This document shows positions 18,181 through 27,093 of a stretch of DNA of 64,000 nt, one piece after another. This DNA is from Comamonadaceae bacterium. GTDB taxonomy: Bacteria > Pseudomonadota > Gammaproteobacteria > Burkholderiales > Burkholderiaceae_C. The notes beneath the pieces were generated by a model. The model was not told where the DNA came from and did no database searches. It worked only from the letters and a program-made list of their open reading frames with translations. Positions within the stretch are counted from its first letter, which is position 1. The number at the start of each line of letters is the position of its first letter. The DNA is taken from positions 1 to 64,000 of the forward strand of contig CANFJF010000005.1 in NCBI GenBank assembly GCA_947447355.1. Reading direction: 5' to 3'. The translations under genes and the position numbers were made by a program.

Positions 18181-19149
18181 ATGATCATTTTTGCAAGGTC
18201 CTGTCTAGTTGCGGCGATTTGTGCCGGTGCTCTGGCTGCTGTTCATGCCCAGACCTACCCAAACAGACCTGTCCGACTGGTGGTGCCGTTTGCACCGGGT
18301 GGTTTCACCGACGTGGTGGCTCGTATTCTCGGCCAGCGTTTGTCAATGGCGATGGGCCAGCAGTTCGTGATCGAAAACAAGGCCGGTGCCGGCTCCATCA
18401 TCGGCACTGACTTTGTCGCCAAGTCAGCACCGGACGGTTACACCTTGGTGATGGTTTCGACCACCCACGTGATCAGCCCGTGGATTTACAACAATATGCC
18501 GTACGACCCGCTGAAAAGCTTCACCGCCATCAGCAAGCTGGTGGACTCGCCCTATGTGTTACTGGTCAACCCCAAAGTCCCGGCAACCAACGTGAAGGAG
18601 TTCATCGCTCTGGCCAAGGCTGCACCCGACAGCATCCGCTACGCATCTTCCGGGAATGGCAGTTCGCAGCACTTGATGGCCGGCTTGTTCGCATCGATGA
18701 CAGGTGCACCACTCAAACACATTCCTTACAAGGGCAGCGCCGGTGCCGCCAACGACCTGATTGCAGGCGTTGTTGAAAGCAGCTTTGCCGGCGTCCCAAA
18801 TGCCTTGTCGCAGGTGCCACAAGGAAGACTTCGAGCACTGGCGGTCACCACGGCCAAACGCATCCCGCAATTGCCGGATGTGCCGACACTGGAAGAAGCT
18901 GGCGTGCCGGGCTATGAAGCCTCCGTCTGGCTGGCCCTGCTGGCACCAGCGGGCACGCCGCGCGAGATCGTCAACAAACTCAATGCGGAAATCAACAAGA
19001 CGATGAACCATCCTGAGACCCGTGATGCACTTTACAAAGCCGGTGTCGAGGTGTCGCACTCCACACCGGAAGCCATGAACGATTACATGACCAAAGAAAT
19101 GGTCCGTTGGGGCAAAGTCGTGAAAGACACTGGCACCAAGCTGGAGTGA
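18181..19149 (+). CDS. Bug-type tripartite tricarboxylate transporter substrate-binding protein
   Basis: A 322-residue periplasmic binding protein with a signal peptide ending in AVHAQ and the family start YPNRPVRLVVPFAPGGFTDVVARILGQRL. The segment VENKAGAGS (here IENKAGAGS) and the C-terminal WLALLAPAGTPREIVNKLN are also diagnostic. Bug proteins capture carboxylates or amides; most are orphans without TctA/TctB beside them, as here. It sits directly after an alpha/beta hydrolase gene. Confidence 0.92.
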   Translation: MIIFARSCLVAAICAGALAAVHAQTYPNRPVRLVVPFAPGGFTDVVARILGQRLSMAMGQQFVIENKAGAGSIIGTDFVAKSAPDGYTLVMVSTTHVISPWIYNNMPYDPLKSFTAISKLVDSPYVLLVNPKVPATNVKEFIALAKAAPDSIRYASSGNGSSQHLMAGLFASMTGAPLKHIPYKGSAGAANDLIAGVVESSFAGVPNALSQVPQGRLRALAVTTAKRIPQLPDVPTLEEAGVPGYEASVWLALLAPAGTPREIVNKLNAEINKTMNHPETRDALYKAGVEVSHSTPEAMNDYMTKEMVRWGKVVKDTGTKLE

Positions 19150-19171
19150 TCACTCCACAGTGATGGCCCAT

Positions 19172-19211
19172 AAAAAAGCCGCTACGAACCTTTCGGTTGG
19201 CAGCGGCTTTT
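19172..19211. terminator. Rho-independent terminator between converging genes
   Basis: Stem aaaagccgct (19174-19183) with agcggctttt (19202-19211) plus an inner gaacc/ggtt pairing; A run on one side and T run on the other, so it can serve the Bug gene and the DEAD-box helicase gene. Confidence 0.85.
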
Positions 19212-19252
19212 GAACTGATCAAACCGACTGGGCTGTTGACCCAGGGTCAAAC

Positions 19253-21202
19253 TCAGTCGCGTGCTGGCTTGGAGAATTTACCAGCCTTTTTAGCGGCATC
19301 GCGCGGCACGAAGACCTTGCCTGCTGGCTTGGCAAAGCCACCGGGCTTGCGAGCAGCAAAGTCAGGACGTGGTGCGAAACCTTCGTTGCGCGCGCCGAAG
19401 TTGCGATCTTCGCGGGGCGCAAAGCTGCGTTCTTCACGGGGTGCGAAGTTACCACCGCCACCGCCGAAATTACCACCGTTACCGCCGCCGAAATTGCGGT
19501 CGTCAGGGCGGCGCGGTGCGCGGTCTGCGAAGTTGCGATCACCAAAGCCATTGCCTTGCTGAGCTTGGAATGGCGCGCCGCGGTCATTGCCACGATCACC
19601 ACCACGGTCGTTGCGATTGCCGCCGAAGCCGCCACCACCGAAACCGCCGCCGGCAGGCTTGCGACCTGCGTAGCCGCCACCACCGCCGCCGAAGCTGCGA
19701 CCGCCACGGTCAGGACCGTTGCTGAAGTTGCCACGTGGACGCTCAGCGGCCGGGGCACGCTGTTGCGGCTCAAGACCGACAACGATGCTTGGCTTGAAAG
19801 TTTGGTGCGTGAACTGCTCGATTTCACCGATCTTGCGACGATCGCGGAATTCAGCGATCGTGATCGCCTGACCACTGCGACCCGCACGGCCGGTACGGCC
19901 AATCCGGTGGGTGTAATCTTCGGCTTTCATCGGCAGGCCGTAGTTGATCACGTGGGTGATCGTTGGGACGTCCAGACCACGGGCAGCGACGTCGGTAGCG
20001 ACCAGAATTTGCACGCGTCCATCACGGAAAGCCATCAGACGGCGATTGCGCAAACCTTGGCTCAAAGCGCCATGCAGTGCCACGGCGCTGAAGCCTTCTT
20101 GCACCAGATCATTGGCCAGACCGTCGCACTCAACCTGCGTGCAGGCAAACACCACAGCTTGGTTGATGGTCGTGTCACGCAACCAGTGATCGAGCAACTT
20201 GCGCTTGTGCGTCATGTTGTCAGCCCACAGCAACGACTGCGTGATGGAGGTGTGCTTGTCTTGCGGCGAATCGATCTCGAGACGCTGTGGCTCACGCATA
20301 ACGCGGGTTGCCAATTGCATGATGCGCGGCGCAAAAGTAGCGCTGAACATCATGGTCTGGCGACGCTGCAGCGTGAGCTGGTTGACTTCGGTCAGGTCAT
20401 CGGCAAAGCCGAGGTCCAACATGCGGTCGGCTTCGTCGACCACCAAAAACTGAACTTGGTCCAGCTTGATCTGCATGCTGCGCTGCAAATCGAGCAAACG
20501 GCCAGGGGTGGCAACCACCAAGTTGGCGTTTTGCAGTTTAGCGATTTGCAATTGGTAAGGAATGCCGCCGACGACGTTGGCAACGCGCAAACCACGGCAA
20601 TGACGCACCAGGTCAATCGCGTCAGCGCAAACTTGCTGAGCCAGTTCGCGGGTTGGGCACAAGATCAGGGCGCCAGGCGTGGCTGCCTTGAAGTTGCGTG
20701 TGTTGGTCGGGTCTTTGCGCTTTGGTTTTTTCAGTGGCGCTTCGCCTTTGGCGATGGCTTCGGCGCTCAGGCGTTCGAATTCAGCGCGCTCTTGCAATTC
20801 AGCCTCTTCCTGCTGCTTGAGCAGGGTGTGCAGCACGGGCAGCAAAAACGCGGCGGTCTTGCCACTACCGGTCTGGCTGGAGACCAGCAGATCGGTGAAC
20901 TTGGCTTTGCCGTCTGCTTTACCCTCATTTTTGCCAGCCTCGAGGGCTTGCATGGCTTTCGGGATGGTGGCCATCTGCACGGGGGTCGGCTGGGTGAAAC
21001 CCATGTCGGCCACAGCTTGCAGAAGTTCCTGGGCCAGGCCCAGTTTCACAAAACCGTTGGGTTTAGCGACGATAGCCTCCAAAGAAGATGCCTCGCCGGC
21101 AGGAGCGTCGGAAAAATCCGGCACCAAATTGATTTCAACATCCGAAGAGATGTCAGAAGTTTCGGACGAAAAGTCGCCACGAGCCTCAAAAGAGTCAGTC
21201 AT
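19253..21202 (-). CDS. DEAD-box RNA helicase, RhlE type, with Gly/Arg-rich tail
   Basis: A 649-residue helicase. Motifs are the Q motif GFTQPTPVQMATIP, SSQTGSGKTAAFLLP, PTRELAQQV, VVDEADRMLDLGFADD, MMFSATFAP, ATDVAARGLDVPTI and HRIGRTGRAGRSG. The last 150 residues are RGG-like repeats (GGGFGGGGFGGNRNDRGGDRG) that bind RNA. A charged insert near residues 120-165 separates motif I from motif Ia. It remodels RNA in ribosome assembly or decay. The start is ATG 21202; an upstream GTG at 21220 is possible. The 300 bases upstream hold a leader without a clear gene and the orn terminator. Confidence 0.9.
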   Translation of the reverse strand: MTDSFEARGDFSSETSDISSDVEINLVPDFSDAPAGEASSLEAIVAKPNGFVKLGLAQELLQAVADMGFTQPTPVQMATIPKAMQALEAGKNEGKADGKAKFTDLLVSSQTGSGKTAAFLLPVLHTLLKQQEEAELQERAEFERLSAEAIAKGEAPLKKPKRKDPTNTRNFKAATPGALILCPTRELAQQVCADAIDLVRHCRGLRVANVVGGIPYQLQIAKLQNANLVVATPGRLLDLQRSMQIKLDQVQFLVVDEADRMLDLGFADDLTEVNQLTLQRRQTMMFSATFAPRIMQLATRVMREPQRLEIDSPQDKHTSITQSLLWADNMTHKRKLLDHWLRDTTINQAVVFACTQVECDGLANDLVQEGFSAVALHGALSQGLRNRRLMAFRDGRVQILVATDVAARGLDVPTITHVINYGLPMKAEDYTHRIGRTGRAGRSGQAITIAEFRDRRKIGEIEQFTHQTFKPSIVVGLEPQQRAPAAERPRGNFSNGPDRGGRSFGGGGGGYAGRKPAGGGFGGGGFGGNRNDRGGDRGNDRGAPFQAQQGNGFGDRNFADRAPRRPDDRNFGGGNGGNFGGGGGNFAPREERSFAPREDRNFGARNEGFAPRPDFAARKPGGFAKPAGKVFVPRDAAKKAGKFSKPARD

Positions 21203-21464
21203 GTTTTTCTCACTAATCACCTGCCCGCAACGCTTTTGGCGAAGGAACAGGAAACTCCACCCCTGCGATGCAGAAGGCTTCGTTCATGGTTAATAAAACA
21301 TCAACCATCAAACGAATATACGGATCAAGCGCTGAAATGGCCTGAAGCGGTGACTCTGAAGTGAGAGTCCAAAAGTGTGAGGTAGATGTACAAATGCAAA
21401 GCACTGAGTGCAACTGCAAGTCGATGATTATGGCACGCTTTCAGGGTTTGTACTAGTCCCCTGC

Positions 21465-21499
21465 AAAAACAGAGGGCTTTGCGTGTTAACGCAGCCCTC
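21465..21499 (-). terminator. Rho-independent terminator of orn
   Basis: Read on the minus strand, gagggct (complement of 21493-21499) pairs with agccctc (complement of 21472-21478), with a further four-base gcgt/acgc stem inside, followed by a T run (complement of 21465-21469). It lies just after the orn stop at 21509. Confidence 0.8.
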
Positions 21500-21508
21500 G
21501 GCCGGGGC

Positions 21509-22072
21509 TCACTTCAAAAAGTGTTCCCGGTAATGCTCGAGCTCATCAATCGACTCGTTGACATCAGCCAGCGCGGTATGACTCTGACGTTTTTTAAACG
21601 AGCTGTAGACCTCCGGACGCCAGCGCTTGGCCAACTCTTTGAAGGTGCTGACATCGACGTTGCGGTAATGCAAAAACGCTTCCAGCTTGGGCATGTACTT
21701 GACCAGAAAGCGCCGGTCTTGGCTGATGGTGTTGCCGCACAAGGGGGATGTTCCCTTGGGCAGGTATTTGGCCAGGAAGGCCAGCACTTGCTTTTCGGCT
21801 TCTGATTCGGTGACGGTGCTGGCTTTGACCTTGTCAATCAATCCGCTGCGGCCGTGGGTGCCCTTGTTCCAGTTGTCCATTTGTCCTAGCAGATCGTCAC
21901 TTTGGTGAATCACCAGCACCGGGCCTTCGATACGCGGCACCAACTGCGGGCCAGTGACGATCACGGCAATTTCGATCAGGCGCTCTTTCTCGGGATCAAG
22001 GCCGGTCATTTCGCAATCGATCCAAACCAAGTTCTGGTCGGACTTTTTCAGGGTGTGTTCAGTGTCAAGCAT
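21509..22072 (-). CDS. orn: Oligoribonuclease
   Basis: A 187-residue DEDDh exonuclease. Catalytic residues are in [22 protein letters not shown] (Asp and Glu), the central [15 protein letters not shown] region and [18 protein letters not shown]. Length is that of the family. It degrades two- to five-base RNAs and pGpG at the end of mRNA decay and cyclic-di-GMP turnover. It is divergent from the M48 protease gene. Confidence 0.95.
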   Translation of the reverse strand: MLDTEHTLKKSDQNLVWIDCEMTGLDPEKERLIEIAVIVTGPQLVPRIEGPVLVIHQSDDLLGQMDNWNKGTHGRSGLIDKVKASTVTESEAEKQVLAFLAKYLPKGTSPLCGNTISQDRRFLVKYMPKLEAFLHYRNVDVSTFKELAKRWRPEVYSSFKKRQSHTALADVNESIDELEHYREHFLK

Positions 22073-22107
22073 GCTGTGATTCTCGCCGATGCCCTAAACT
22101 TCGAAAG

Positions 22108-23406
22108 ATGACTGATTACTCGCTTGTGTTTACCCTCGTTTTTTCAGCTGCGCTGGTGCTGGGCCTGCTGGTGAAGTTTTACCTGAGTTCGCGACAGATC
22201 CGCCATGTCTCGCGTCACCGCGATGTGGTGCCTTCCGCTTTCGCGGGGACCATCTCTTTGGCCGCACACCAGAAGGCCGCTGACTACACCATCACCAAAG
22301 CCCGCTTTGGCCTGCTTGAACTGGCCTTTGGCATGGCTGTGCTGCTGGGCTGGACACTGCTTGGCGGACTCGATGCATTGAACCAATTTTTGGTCGGCAC
22401 GCGACTGGCTGAGTGGAGTCCACTGGCACAGCAGCTGGCACTGGTGGCAGGCTTTGGCCTCATCAGCGGTGCGCTGGATTTACCTTTCACGCTGTACAGC
22501 ACTTTCAAGATCGAAGAGCGTTTTGGCTTCAACAAAATGACCGCCAAGTTGTGGCTCGCCGATTTGCTGAAATCGACCGTGGTCGGCGTCGTCGTGGGCT
22601 TGCCCATTCTTGCGCTGATTCTCTGGTTGATGGGCAGCGCAGGCACCCTATGGTGGCTGTGGGCCTGGGCCGTCTGGATGGGTTTTAACCTGTTGATTCT
22701 GGTGCTCTACCCGACCGTGATCGCGCCGCTATTTAACAAGTTCAAGCCCCTCGAAGACGAGAGCCTGAAAGCCCGTGTGACGGCGCTCATGCAGCGCTGC
22801 GGTTTTGCCGCCAAAGGCCTGTTTGTGATGGATGGGAGCAAACGCTCGGCACATGCCAACGCTTATTTCACTGGCTTCGGCGCCGCCAAGCGCGTGGTCT
22901 TTTACGACACCTTGCTGAATCAGCTCAGTCCGGCCGAAGTCGACGCTGTGCTGGCTCACGAGTTGGGTCATTTCAAACACAAGCACATCATCAAACGCAT
23001 CGTCATGTTGTTCGCCCTCAGCTTGGCCGGTTTTGCCCTGCTCGGTTGGCTCTCCACGCAAATTTGGTTTTACACCGCGCTGGGTGTGCTGCCCAACATG
23101 AACGCACCCAACGATGCTCTGGCACTGCTGCTCTTCATGCTGGTCGTACCCTTGTTCAGCTTTTTCATCTCACCGCTGTTTGCCCAACTCTCGCGCCAAC
23201 ATGAGTTTGAAGCAGACGCCTACGCGGCCCGTCAAACCGATGGCCGCGACTTGTCCAGTGCCCTGCTCAAGCTGTATCAGGACAACGCCAGCACGCTCAC
23301 GCCGGACCCCGTCTTTGTCAAGTTTTACTATTCACATCCCCCTGCTTCTGAACGCTTGGCGCGCATGAACGCCATTCAACCCAACACCGCAGGAGCAGCC
23401 GCTTGA
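22108..23406 (+). CDS. M48 family (Ste24-like) membrane metalloprotease
   Basis: A 432-residue integral membrane protease. The zinc motif is LAHELGHFKHKH, with a downstream Glu in QHEFEADAYAA. Several hydrophobic helices lie before and after the catalytic part. Such proteins cleave membrane or misfolded proteins. The TGA stop overlaps the TTG start of the pterin dehydratase gene (TTGA), so the three genes 22108-24685 are probably translated in sequence. Confidence 0.9.
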   Translation: MTDYSLVFTLVFSAALVLGLLVKFYLSSRQIRHVSRHRDVVPSAFAGTISLAAHQKAADYTITKARFGLLELAFGMAVLLGWTLLGGLDALNQFLVGTRLAEWSPLAQQLALVAGFGLISGALDLPFTLYSTFKIEERFGFNKMTAKLWLADLLKSTVVGVVVGLPILALILWLMGSAGTLWWLWAWAVWMGFNLLILVLYPTVIAPLFNKFKPLEDESLKARVTALMQRCGFAAKGLFVMDGSKRSAHANAYFTGFGAAKRVVFYDTLLNQLSPAEVDAVLAHELGHFKHKHIIKRIVMLFALSLAGFALLGWLSTQIWFYTALGVLPNMNAPNDALALLLFMLVVPLFSFFISPLFAQLSRQHEFEADAYAARQTDGRDLSSALLKLYQDNASTLTPDPVFVKFYYSHPPASERLARMNAIQPNTAGAAA

Positions 23407-23720
23407 GTCCGTCTGCAGCACCCCGACGCGCCCTCAGCGCCACTGAGATCGTCAGCCAGCTGAGCAAGCTCAATGGCGAGCAGCCGCTGGGCTGGCGCTT
23501 GATCGAGGGCGCGCTGGAAAAAAGCTTTCGCTTCAAGGACTTTCACCACAGCATCGGCTTCGTCAACGCCGTGGCATTCATCGCCAACGCAGAAAATCAC
23601 CATCCCGATTTGGCGGTTAGTTTCAGCCAATGCACGGTGCGTTTCAACACGCACGATGTGAACGGCATTTCAGCCAGTGACTTTCTCTGCGCGTCCAAGG
23701 TTGACGCCTTGCTGACTTGA
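23403..23720 (+). CDS. phhB: Pterin-4a-carbinolamine dehydratase
   Basis: A 105-residue protein with the family signature: W in LGWRLIEGALEKSFRFKDF, and NAVAFIANAENHHPDLAVSFSQCTVRFNTHD with the catalytic His pair. It recycles pterin cofactor for phenylalanine hydroxylase and may act as a pterin-related helper in other paths. The TTG start at 23403 overlaps the previous stop; its TGA in turn overlaps the TTG start of rsgA. No phhA is in the window. Confidence 0.9.
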   Translation: MSPSAAPRRALSATEIVSQLSKLNGEQPLGWRLIEGALEKSFRFKDFHHSIGFVNAVAFIANAENHHPDLAVSFSQCTVRFNTHDVNGISASDFLCASKVDALLT

Positions 23721-24685
23721 AACACTCAGGCAAGCCGGCAGGCAGTGCCCGCACCGCCATCTCAGGCACTGAAGCTGGCTTGGTGGTGGCCGGATTCGGT
23801 CGACATGTGCTGGTTGAAAAAGACAATGGTGAGCGCGTCATCTGCCACCCGCGCGGCAAAAAAAGCCAAGCCGTGGTGGGCGACCGCGTGCGCTGGCTGC
23901 CGTCAGAAGACGAAGGCACGATTGAAAAAGTCGAGTCCCGCGACAACCTGTTTTACCGGCAGGATGAGATGCGCACCAAGTCCTTCGCCGCGAATCTTGA
24001 CCAGGTCTTGATCCTGATGGCAGCCGAGCCGGAGTTCTCTGAAAACCAGCTGACGCGCGCGCTGATAGCCGCTGAAGCCGCCGGCATACGCCCGATCATT
24101 GCGTTGAATAAAAGCGATCTGACCGAACCCTTTGAACGCGCCTGGATCAAACTGGCACCTTACCGCGCCATGGGTTATCAGATGCTCTCGCTGGCCATCA
24201 AGCCGAAGGCAGCAGGCGACGAAAACCAAACGTCGATGCAGTCATTGATGCCTTTGATGCAAGGCAAAAAGACATTGGTGCTGGGTCCTTCGGGCGCAGG
24301 CAAAAGCAGCTTGACTAATCTGCTGATACCGCATGCGCAAGTTTTGACCGCCGAAATCTCACAGGCCCTCAACTCAGGCAAACACACCACCACCAGCACC
24401 ACGCTGTACTGGATCGATACGGACAGAACGACGGCGCTGATTGACTCGCCCGGTTTTCAGGAATTTGGCCTGCATCACATCGAACCTATGCATCTGGCGG
24501 CTTACATGCCCGACATCAAGGCGCATGCGCAGCACTGCAAGTTCTACAACTGCACACACTTGCACGAGCCGGGTTGTGGCGTCATCAATGAGCTTAAAAG
24601 CGCAAACAAACCCAGCAGCATCAGTGCCAGTCGTTACCGGCTTTATGGCGACTTGTTTGCGGAACTGTCTGAGACGCGCTATTAA
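23717..24685 (+). CDS. rsgA: Ribosome small-subunit-dependent GTPase A
   Basis: A 322-residue circularly permuted GTPase: G4 ALNKSDL precedes G1 LGPSGAGKSSLTNLL and G3 IDSPGFQEFGL. An OB domain is at the N-terminus and the zinc-binding C-terminus has HAQHCKFYNCTHLHEPGC. It checks late 30S ribosome assembly. The TTG start overlaps the previous stop as TTGA, indicating translational coupling. Confidence 0.93.
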   Translation: MKHSGKPAGSARTAISGTEAGLVVAGFGRHVLVEKDNGERVICHPRGKKSQAVVGDRVRWLPSEDEGTIEKVESRDNLFYRQDEMRTKSFAANLDQVLILMAAEPEFSENQLTRALIAAEAAGIRPIIALNKSDLTEPFERAWIKLAPYRAMGYQMLSLAIKPKAAGDENQTSMQSLMPLMQGKKTLVLGPSGAGKSSLTNLLIPHAQVLTAEISQALNSGKHTTTSTTLYWIDTDRTTALIDSPGFQEFGLHHIEPMHLAAYMPDIKAHAQHCKFYNCTHLHEPGCGVINELKSANKPSSISASRYRLYGDLFAELSETRY

Positions 24686-24740
24686 AAAAGCAAAAAGCTA
24701 TTGGATACGGCTAAAAGTGCCGGACGCTAAAACTCAGACT

Positions 24741-25742
24741 TCAGCCCAGCAACCGTGCCAGCGTCAACAGCGCCAGCAGCACCATCCACAACACGACGCA
24801 ACGCCAGACCAGCCCGACAACGCTGCGTAAATGTGCCAACTCAGGCTCTCGCCCTGGGGTCGACTGAGTCGCCAGCGGCTGGTCACTGTCCGCGCCGGGG
24901 GTGAAAGATTTGACCGCGGTTTTCAAGGCATTACCGCCCAGTCGAACATTCAGAGCGCCCGCCGTGGCTGCAAGCACTACGCCATCGTTTCGGTTTTCGG
25001 AGGCGGCCGTTGTCCCTGCTGAAAATCCCTGGGTGTAGTGGCGCCAGCTGTCGATGGCGTCTTCAAAACTGCCCACCACCGCAAAGCCGACCGCCGTCAA
25101 GCGGGCGGGTACAAAGTCAATCACACCCCATGCTAGTTTGGCCGCTTGCTGCAGGGCCGGGCTTCCTCCCTCATCTGTCAAACGTTGCTTGTCAGCCCAA
25201 TAACGCGAGACAAATTCGCTCATCCGGTACAGCACGGCACCGGCTGGGCCGAGGCCAAATGCTGCCAGCACGGAAAACCAGCTGAGCACGCCAAAGACAT
25301 GGCGATGCGCCGCCAGAACAGAATGTTCGATCACGTGGCGCACGATTTCACTGCGCGGCAGTTCACTGGCGTCGACCTGCTGCCAATCGGCCAGCAATTC
25401 ACGTGCGGTGTCTTCGTCGCCAACTTCAAGGGCATCGCGGATGGCAGTGAAATGGTGGCTGAACTGGCGAAAACCCAGTGTCACATAAAGCACCAACACG
25501 CTCCAGGCAAAAGCCAGCAAGCCGTGAAAACTCCAAAGCAACCAGTGAATGGCAAAGGCCAGCAAGACGGGGCCTAAAACAGTGACAGACCAGACCAGCC
25601 AACCATGATGCGTCCGCCCAGCATCCAAGTTGCGACTCGACCAGCGAGACCAAGTACGAAAGCCCGCATGGATGGCATTGCCACGGGCGAGTGGCCGAGC
25701 CTGTTCAAACAGGAGGGCAAACAAGACGGCAAAAAAACTCAT
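24741..25742 (-). CDS. CobD/CbiB family membrane protein
   Basis: A 333-residue membrane protein that begins FFAVLFALLFEQARPL and contains TRQFSHHF-like LGFRQFSHHF and RHVIEHSVLAAHRHVFGVLSWF segments as in CobD/CbiB (adenosylcobinamide-phosphate synthase). No other cobalamin gene is in the window, and the C-terminal half lacks clear support for the usual length of strong conservation, so the enzyme role is uncertain. The family name follows usage for Comamonadaceae. Confidence 0.7.
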   Translation of the reverse strand: MSFFAVLFALLFEQARPLARGNAIHAGFRTWSRWSSRNLDAGRTHHGWLVWSVTVLGPVLLAFAIHWLLWSFHGLLAFAWSVLVLYVTLGFRQFSHHFTAIRDALEVGDEDTARELLADWQQVDASELPRSEIVRHVIEHSVLAAHRHVFGVLSWFSVLAAFGLGPAGAVLYRMSEFVSRYWADKQRLTDEGGSPALQQAAKLAWGVIDFVPARLTAVGFAVVGSFEDAIDSWRHYTQGFSAGTTAASENRNDGVVLAATAGALNVRLGGNALKTAVKSFTPGADSDQPLATQSTPGREPELAHLRSVVGLVWRCVVLWMVLLALLTLARLLG

Positions 25743-25779
25743 GACAAATCATAACGGCCCGGCTGCAAAAACCACAAAC

Positions 25780-26475
25780 TCACGCCACCAAAAATCGATA
25801 AAAATTACGCAGCATGGCAGCCGTTGCACCCCAGATATACCGCTCCTTTGGCAGGTCAGGTGCATCGCTGGTGTACGCCATAGACAGCCATTCGCGCTGC
25901 GAACCTTCAGACTCAAAGACATGCCGACGGTGATTGGCCGGGCTCATCAGAAAACGCAAAGGCACCTCAAACACATCGGCCACTTCAGCCGGATTGGGCT
26001 GCAGATGAAACCCCGGCTTAACCAGGGCCACCACGGGCGTGATGATGAAAGCAGAACCCGTGACATAGATCGGCAGCGTACCCAGAATTTCCACATGACC
26101 GCTTGGCAAACCAATTTCTTCATCCGCCTCACGCAAGGCAGTGTGTACAGCGTCTGTATCGGAATCATCCGTGCGGCCGCCTGGAAAAGCAATTTGTCCG
26201 GAATGCGTCGACAAATTCACACCACGCTCGGTCAGCAGCAGCATCAGCTCATCGCGCATGACCAACGGGATCAACACCGCCGCCAAGGCTGGCACGCGGT
26301 CGCCGAATTTCTTTTCAGTGTTGCGCTCAGGCGTCCAGACTGGAGGTTGAAAAAAACGCTGGCGCAAAGCCGCCGGCGAAAGATTCTGCGGAGGAACATC
26401 GGGCAGATGTGAATCCACACTCAGGACTGGAGCGATTCGCGGATCAAAGATCGGCAAGGGGCGTGTGATCGTCAT
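25780..26475 (-). CDS. Nudix hydrolase, CoA pyrophosphatase type
   Basis: A 231-residue protein. The Nudix box reads GGRTDDSDTDAVHTALREADEEIGL (GX5EX7REUXEEXGU with a variant), preceded by the CoA-type segment STHSGQIAFPG. LTERGVNLSTHSGQ is typical of the NudL/YeaB group, which hydrolyses CoA to 3',5'-ADP and phosphopantetheine. It is just downstream of rplS on the same strand but separated by a terminator. Confidence 0.87.
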   Translation of the reverse strand: MTITRPLPIFDPRIAPVLSVDSHLPDVPPQNLSPAALRQRFFQPPVWTPERNTEKKFGDRVPALAAVLIPLVMRDELMLLLTERGVNLSTHSGQIAFPGGRTDDSDTDAVHTALREADEEIGLPSGHVEILGTLPIYVTGSAFIITPVVALVKPGFHLQPNPAEVADVFEVPLRFLMSPANHRRHVFESEGSQREWLSMAYTSDAPDLPKERYIWGATAAMLRNFYRFLVA

Positions 26476-26502
26476 CGTGAATGGCTTTAATACGAGCCCA
26501 TG

Positions 26503-26531
26503 AAAAAAGCCGCTCCAAGGAGCGGCTTTTT
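26503..26531 (-). terminator. Rho-independent terminator of the rpsP-rplS operon
   Basis: Perfect eight-base stem gccgctcc/ggagcggc (26509-26516 with 26519-26526, two-base loop), flanked by six A on the left and five T on the right. Read on the minus strand it ends the ribosomal operon and lies 37 bases after rplS. Confidence 0.92.
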
Positions 26532-26567
26532 AAAGGACACAGGTCCGGATACCTTGAACGGCTACTG

Positions 26568-26960
26568 TTAAGCAGCGGCGACTGGCGCCACCACTTTAAC
26601 TTTACGCGCGCCCAGCTTTTCCTTGATACGTGCCGACTTGCCGCTACGGCTACGCAGGTAGTACAACTTGGCACGACGCACATCACCACGGCGCTTGACT
26701 TCGATCTTGGCAATCAACGGGCTGTAGAGCTGAAAAGTCCGCTCGACGCCTTCGCCATTGGAAATCTTGCGCACGATGAAGCTGGAGTTCAGGCCACGAT
26801 TGCGCTTGGCAATCACAACGCCTTCGAACGCCTGCAGACGCTTGCGGGTGCCCTCGACCACGTTAACGCTCACAATGACGGTGTCGCCAGGTGCGTACGT
26901 TGGAATGGTCTTGTTCAGGCGAGCAATTTCTTCTTGCTCAAGGATTGCTATCAGATTCAT
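26568..26960 (-). CDS. rplS: 50S ribosomal protein L19
   Basis: A 130-residue protein with the family sequence [28 protein letters not shown] and [32 protein letters not shown]. It lies at the 30S-50S interface. It is last in rpsP-rimM-trmD-rplS; a TATAAT at 27083-27088 (minus strand) suggests it also has its own promoter inside the gap after trmD. Confidence 0.97.
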   Translation of the reverse strand: MNLIAILEQEEIARLNKTIPTYAPGDTVIVSVNVVEGTRKRLQAFEGVVIAKRNRGLNSSFIVRKISNGEGVERTFQLYSPLIAKIEVKRRGDVRRAKLYYLRSRSGKSARIKEKLGARKVKVVAPVAAA

Positions 26961-27082
26961 AAAATTCCATCAGGCTTATTTTTCGTTCATGCACGCGCTA
27001 CGCTAAAGACCGCAAATCCAGGGAATGATGAAACAAGTCATCACGTGGTTGCAGTGGCCGCCAGAGGACCGAAAAGCCCACG

Positions 27083-27088
27083 ATTATA
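27083..27088 (-). promoter_or_regulatory. Candidate -10 box for rplS
   Basis: Minus strand reads ggcTATAATcg about 122 bases before rplS. A -35 box (tttcgc) is poor. The same ggcTATAATc context appears before rpsP at 28904-28909, which supports use as a promoter. Confidence 0.5.
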
Positions 27089-27093
27089 GCCAA

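Noticed and set aside
19556..21364. A 602-codon open frame on the plus strand opposite the DEAD-box helicase gene
   Set aside because: It is antisense to a gene with full helicase motifs; its translation has no recognisable domain and is His/Gln/Val-rich in the way of high-GC antisense frames.
21213..21419. A 68-codon minus-strand frame upstream of the DEAD-box helicase gene
   Set aside because: It overlaps the helicase leader, has no ribosome site, and no similarity I can name; a leader peptide is possible but unsupported.
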